From the NCBI GenBank assembly GCA_003242505.1, contig QGUP01000091.1, positions 1 to 7,542 on the forward strand: a DNA stretch of 7,542 nucleotides. The letters run 5' to 3'. Positions 5,527 through 7,542 of this stretch are shown here, one piece after another. Below the pieces are notes generated by a model. It worked only from the letters and a program-made list of their open reading frames with translations, ran no database searches and was not told the origin of the DNA. The position numbers were made by a program, and so were the translations under genes. The DNA comes from Bacillota bacterium (GTDB lineage: Bacteria; Bacillota; Sulfobacillia; Symbiobacteriales; ZC4RG38). How positions within the stretch are numbered: the first letter of the stretch is position 1; every line of letters starts with the position of its first letter.

Positions 5527-5991
5527 ATGGACACCCGGAAGGCCGGGGCCCTCCTCCGGCAGGTGGCGATCCTGCACGCCCGGATGCAGCGGGAAGGGGT
5601 TGACGCCTGCTGTGGAGGTGCCACGGGGACCCAGTGCCTGATCCTGACCGAGCTGGGCCGCAGCGGGCCGATTACCCTGGCCGACCTAGTGCGCCGGCTC
5701 AACCTCGACAAGGGCTGGGTAAGCCGGGCCGTAGAGTCCATGGTCCAGCAGGGGCTGCTCCGTAAGGAGCCCAGTCCCACCGACCGCCGGGCGGTGATCG
5801 TCTCCATGACCGATGCGGGAGCAGCCCTCTGCTGCGACTTTAACGAGATGCTCGACCGCCAGTCCGAGCGGGTGATGCGGCGCATTCCCCCGGCGGAGCG
5901 GGAGAATGTCCTCCGGGCCCTCACTTTGTTGGAGCAGGCCCTCCGGGAGGAGCTGGAAGGCCGGCCGCTGCCCATCTGGCTCGAAGAGTGA
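5527..5991 (+). CDS. MarR-family regulator with CC...C thiol motif, likely metalloid sensor
   Basis: A 154-aa winged-helix regulator. The MarR core is clear: helix-turn-helix TLADLVRRLNLDKGWVSRAV (50-69), then LVRRL-to-GLLRKE and the wing with DRRAVIVSMTDAG (86-98, D86/R87/R88 as in MarR). Flanking helices form the dimer interface. C28 and C29 in DACCGGATGTQC plus C37 form a compact three-cysteine cluster before the DNA-binding domain, and C102-C103 form a second vicinal pair after the wing. These suggest thiol-based sensing of As(III), methylarsenicals or oxidants (inference). ATG 5527 follows GAGGTGAGG (5515-5523). The gene has its own promoter and operator-like dyad, shared with arsM immediately upstream, so arsM and its own gene are the predicted targets. 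A ligand cannot be proven from sequence; other electrophiles or metals are possible. Confidence 0.9.
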   Translation: MDTRKAGALLRQVAILHARMQREGVDACCGGATGTQCLILTELGRSGPITLADLVRRLNLDKGWVSRAVESMVQQGLLRKEPSPTDRRAVIVSMTDAGAALCCDFNEMLDRQSERVMRRIPPAERENVLRALTLLEQALREELEGRPLPIWLEE

Positions 5992-6136
5992 TCGGGCTGG
6001 TTCGGGGAATGGCCATGCCGCCGCCATTTGACCCACGGTGGGCCGTAGCGGTGCCGGTCCTGACGCCCGGGAGCCTCCGCCCCACCGGGGAAGCGGGGAG
6101 CCATGGCGGGGGCCGCTGACCATCCGCCAGAGACCG
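5992..6136. other. Intergenic stretch, no gene seen
   Basis: Between the marR stop and the long hairpin there is only GC-rich sequence with short inverted repeats, such as CCCAC-G-GTGGG at 6032-6042. The only small open frame (ATG 6009, 36 codons) lacks a ribosome site and recognisable content. Confidence 0.5.
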
Positions 6137-6170
6137 AGGGCCACTGATACCACGGGGTATCAGTGGCCCT
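6137..6170. terminator. 15-bp perfect hairpin, probable terminator
   Basis: AGGGCCACTGATACC (6137-6151) pairs perfectly with its reverse complement at 6156-6170 around a 4-nt ACGG loop. The following bases are TCCCTAT, so the U-tract is poor, but stem length and its location between marR and the next promoter fit transcription stop. It is symmetric enough that a protein-binding dyad is an alternative. Confidence 0.6.
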
Positions 6171-6223
6171 TCCCTATGCGCCCGCGGCCCGCCCGGCCCC
6201 GCCCCGCCTGGTTGCTCCCGGCG

Positions 6224-6241
6224 CTTCAGGTTCTCTTCAGG
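6224..6241 (+). promoter_or_regulatory. CTTCAGG direct repeat, candidate response-regulator site
   Basis: CTTCAGG occurs at 6224-6230 and again at 6235-6241, an 11-base period. Direct repeats of one helical turn are the binding pattern of OmpR/PhoB-family response regulators. The repeat covers the -35 region of the weak promoter behind it. No two-component gene lies in the window, so the regulator is unidentified. Confidence 0.5.
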
Positions 6242-6250
6242 CGTTTGATT

Positions 6251-6256
6251 TATTCT
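6251..6256 (+). promoter_or_regulatory. Weak -10 box before the acidic membrane protein
   Basis: TATTCT (6251-6256) lies in a small AT-rich patch, and no recognisable -35 exists at the expected distance (AGGTTC at 6228-6233). A missing -35 with an upstream direct repeat is what an activator-dependent promoter looks like. This is a weak call by itself. Confidence 0.4.
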
Positions 6257-6297
6257 ATTGCCCGGCAAATACCAGTGCTGTCTGGAGGTTGAGCGCC

Positions 6298-6762
6298 TTG
6301 TCCAGGGGAAACAGCCCCCTCGTCCGCTTTGTGCTGACCGTGGCCGGCGTTGCTGTGGGCACCGCCATCCTCGGCGGCGTCATCCGCTCGGAGCAGGCCT
6401 CCCTCGCGGCCCGGGACCCGGGCCTGGGCGGGGACATCGGGGAAGCCGGAGCGGGGACCGCCGGCCTCGGCGGGACCGACGCCGGGGCGTGGGCAGGTGC
6501 CGTTCCGGGCGGCGGCGACGGCCCGGCCCTTGCCCCTCGCCTCGATTTCTACTGGGACGATGACTGGGACGATGACGATGATGATGAACATCACGAGGAC
6601 GACGACTGGGACGACGAAGAAGATGAATATGAGCATGAGCATGAAAGGCGAGGGCGCCGGGCGATCCCCGGCCGGGCCGTTCCCGGCCAGGCGGCCCCCG
6701 GCTACCTGCGCCCGCCGTCCGCCGGCCAGCCCCTGCCGCCCCTCCGCTCCCGCCGGTCCTAG
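6298..6762 (+). CDS. Membrane-anchored protein with Asp/Glu/His/Trp-rich tract
   Basis: A 154-aa protein I do not recognise as a named family. The start is taken as TTG 6298: GGAGG (6284-6288) sits 9 nt upstream, whereas the in-frame ATG at 6163 lies inside a hairpin and upstream of the predicted promoter. The protein then opens with a short charged end and one hydrophobic helix (about 8-28, LVRFVLTVAGVAVGTAILGG), without a lipobox. A Gly/Ala-rich spacer (40-80) leads to an extremely acidic tract (83-117) containing repeated WDD units, HH, and HEHEHE-like alternation, and then a Pro/Arg-rich tail. There is no Cys and no haem motif. The acidic tract looks suited to binding cations, probably outside the membrane (inference). 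The ApbE gene follows 72 bp later in the same direction and may share the transcript. Composition is consistent with a true coding region: codons shift to GAC/GAT/GAA in the acidic part while the frame stays open. Confidence 0.65.
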   Translation: MSRGNSPLVRFVLTVAGVAVGTAILGGVIRSEQASLAARDPGLGGDIGEAGAGTAGLGGTDAGAWAGAVPGGGDGPALAPRLDFYWDDDWDDDDDDEHHEDDDWDDEEDEYEHEHERRGRRAIPGRAVPGQAAPGYLRPPSAGQPLPPLRSRRS

Positions 6763-6834
6763 CCGCCGGGGGCCGGGGGTTGCCACCGGCACCGGGGCTG
6801 CCGGTGGGGACCGCGCCGGCGGGGGTGTGCCGCC

Positions 6835-7542
6835 ATGGAGACCCTGACCCGCCGGTTCCTGGCGATGGGCACCGAGGTGGCGCTCTACCTGCGGCCGGAG
6901 ACCGGGCGGGCCCGGGAAGCGGAGGCGGCTCTCAGCCGGTGGGAGGAGTGGTTCCGGCATGCCCACCGGGTCCTGAGCCGCTTTGACCCGGAGAGCGAGC
7001 TTTCCCGGCTGAACCGGGCACCGGGCTGGTACCACGTGGTCTCGCCGCTTTTGGGGGAGGTGCTGGCCGCGGCCCTGGTCGCGGCCCGGCGCACCGGCGG
7101 GCTCTTCGACCCGACCCTCCTGCCGGAGCTGGTGGCGGCCGGGTACGACCGGCCCCTGACCGGCCCCGGCCGGGGGGCAAGGCCCGCCCCCGCCGGCTCC
7201 CCGGGGCAGAGCGTTGGTTCCCCGGGGCCGAGTACCGGTTTCCCAGGACCCAGCGCCGCCTCCCCGGAGCTGATGGCCAGTTCCCCGAGGCCAGGCCCGG
7301 CCCCGGGAGGCCGGTGGCAGCAGGTGCAGGTGCTGCGGCTCCCGTACGGCGGGTACCTGGTGGAGCGGCCGGCGGGGGTCCAGTTTGACCTGGGCGGACT
7401 GGCCAAGGGCTGGGCTGCGGACCGGGCGGCCCGGGCCCTTTCCCGGTTCGGCCCGGCGGCCGCGGACGTGGGCGGTGACCTGCGGGTGGCGATCCCCAGG
7501 GCGGAACGGGAGCGGGACCCGGATCTGGCCTGGCCGGTGGCC
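6835..7542 (+). CDS. apbE: ApbE-family FAD:protein FMN transferase, 5' part
   Basis: Partial: open from ATG 6835 to the right edge, 236 residues. Enzymes of this family cleave FAD and attach FMN covalently to a Thr/Ser of target flavoproteins such as RnfG/NqrC-type or FMN-bind proteins; Mg2+ is needed. Visible family marks are RRFLAMGTEVALYL at the N-terminus, RFDPESELSRLN (49-60), GGLFDPTLLPEL (88-99), DLGGLAKGWAADRA (185-198) and ADVGGDLRV (210-218). The chain starts directly at the FxAMGT strand, so no signal peptide or lipobox is present, unlike many exported ApbE proteins. Between the FDPT motif and the DLGG motif lies a Pro/Gly/Ser-rich insertion built of 7-residue repeats (121-155). 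The ribosome site is poor (GGGGGTG about 8 nt upstream), so translation may depend on the gene before. Its acceptor protein is not seen; the preceding acidic protein lacks an obvious FMN-bind domain. Confidence 0.9.
   Translation, partial: METLTRRFLAMGTEVALYLRPETGRAREAEAALSRWEEWFRHAHRVLSRFDPESELSRLNRAPGWYHVVSPLLGEVLAAALVAARRTGGLFDPTLLPELVAAGYDRPLTGPGRGARPAPAGSPGQSVGSPGPSTGFPGPSAASPELMASSPRPGPAPGGRWQQVQVLRLPYGGYLVERPAGVQFDLGGLAKGWAADRAARALSRFGPAAADVGGDLRVAIPRAERERDPDLAWPVA
7195..7299 (+). repeat. Five degenerate 21-bp tandem repeats inside apbE
   Basis: Units start at 7195, 7216, 7237, 7258 and 7279, each beginning GGY/GCC/AGT followed by a TCCCCGGGG-like core. They encode GSPGQSV, GSPGPST, GFPGPSA, ASPELMA and SSPRPGP. 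The first three are most alike and the last two have drifted. The repeats stay in frame and lie between two conserved ApbE motifs, in what should be a surface loop. Confidence 0.8.

Noticed and set aside
6009..6119. Small open frame of 36 codons after marR
   Set aside because: No ribosome site, no promoter, and a Pro/Gly-biased product typical of random GC-rich sequence.
6163..6297. ATG 6163 as start of the acidic membrane protein
   Set aside because: It lies in the right arm of the 15-bp hairpin and upstream of the likely promoter, and has no ribosome site; TTG 6298 has GGAGG at 9 nt.
6783..6807. 8-bp inverted repeat between the acidic protein and apbE
   Set aside because: CCACCGGC/GCCGGTGG with a 9-nt loop lies in extremely GC-rich DNA without a T run; it neither clearly terminates nor covers the apbE start.
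1..7542. CRISPR array, tRNA/rRNA, transposase or integrase
   Set aside because: None seen on reading: no spaced identical repeats of CRISPR type, no cloverleaf-like segment noticed, and no recombinase motifs in any supported frame.

Overview
The window is very GC-rich DNA from a bacterium with strong sigma70-type promoters and GGAGG ribosome binding sites. The gene set (purH-purD end, an ars operon carrying a 'CC/Se motif' small protein, a Cys-rich arsM, ApbE) fits a high-GC thermophilic member of the Firmicutes/Clostridia lineage, such as a Thermaerobacter-like organism. That placement is inference from gene style and composition, not from a marker gene.

Layout: (1) 1-1641 is the tail of the purine biosynthesis operon: the C-terminus of purH, then a complete purD, closed by a GC hairpin. 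(2) 1677-4268 is an arsenic resistance operon with its own promoter. It encodes an ArsR repressor with a CxC metalloid site, a calcineurin-like metallophosphoesterase overlapping arsR by 4 nt, a 96-aa Cys-Cys small protein of the CC/Se (seleno)protein type, and an ACR3 arsenite efflux pump, and it ends at a textbook intrinsic terminator. (3) 4282-5991 is a second arsenic unit. A Cys-rich ArsM arsenite methyltransferase runs from a near-consensus extended -10 promoter. It is followed by a separately promoted MarR-family regulator with a CC...C signature. (4) 5992-6297 is intergenic, with a 15-bp perfect hairpin and then an 11-bp-spaced direct repeat just upstream of a weak promoter. (5) 6298-7542 encodes a small membrane-anchored protein with an extremely acidic D/E/H/W tract, followed by an ApbE-type FMN transferase that runs off the window and carries a degenerate 21-bp tandem repeat.

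The most interesting signal is regulatory. The element GTTG-N7-CAAC occurs twice in the arsM promoter (over the -35 and just downstream of the start point) and once in the marR promoter, where its distance from the -10 is almost the same as that of the downstream arsM site. This points to a MarR/arsM regulon separate from the ArsR-controlled efflux operon. The MarR protein has vicinal cysteines that could sense As(III) or methylarsenicals. The cell would then have two parallel arsenic circuits: efflux (ArsR) and methylation (MarR). No arsenate reductase is seen in the window. The roles of the phosphoesterase and the CC protein in arsenic handling are unknown to me and are the best candidates for new biochemistry.
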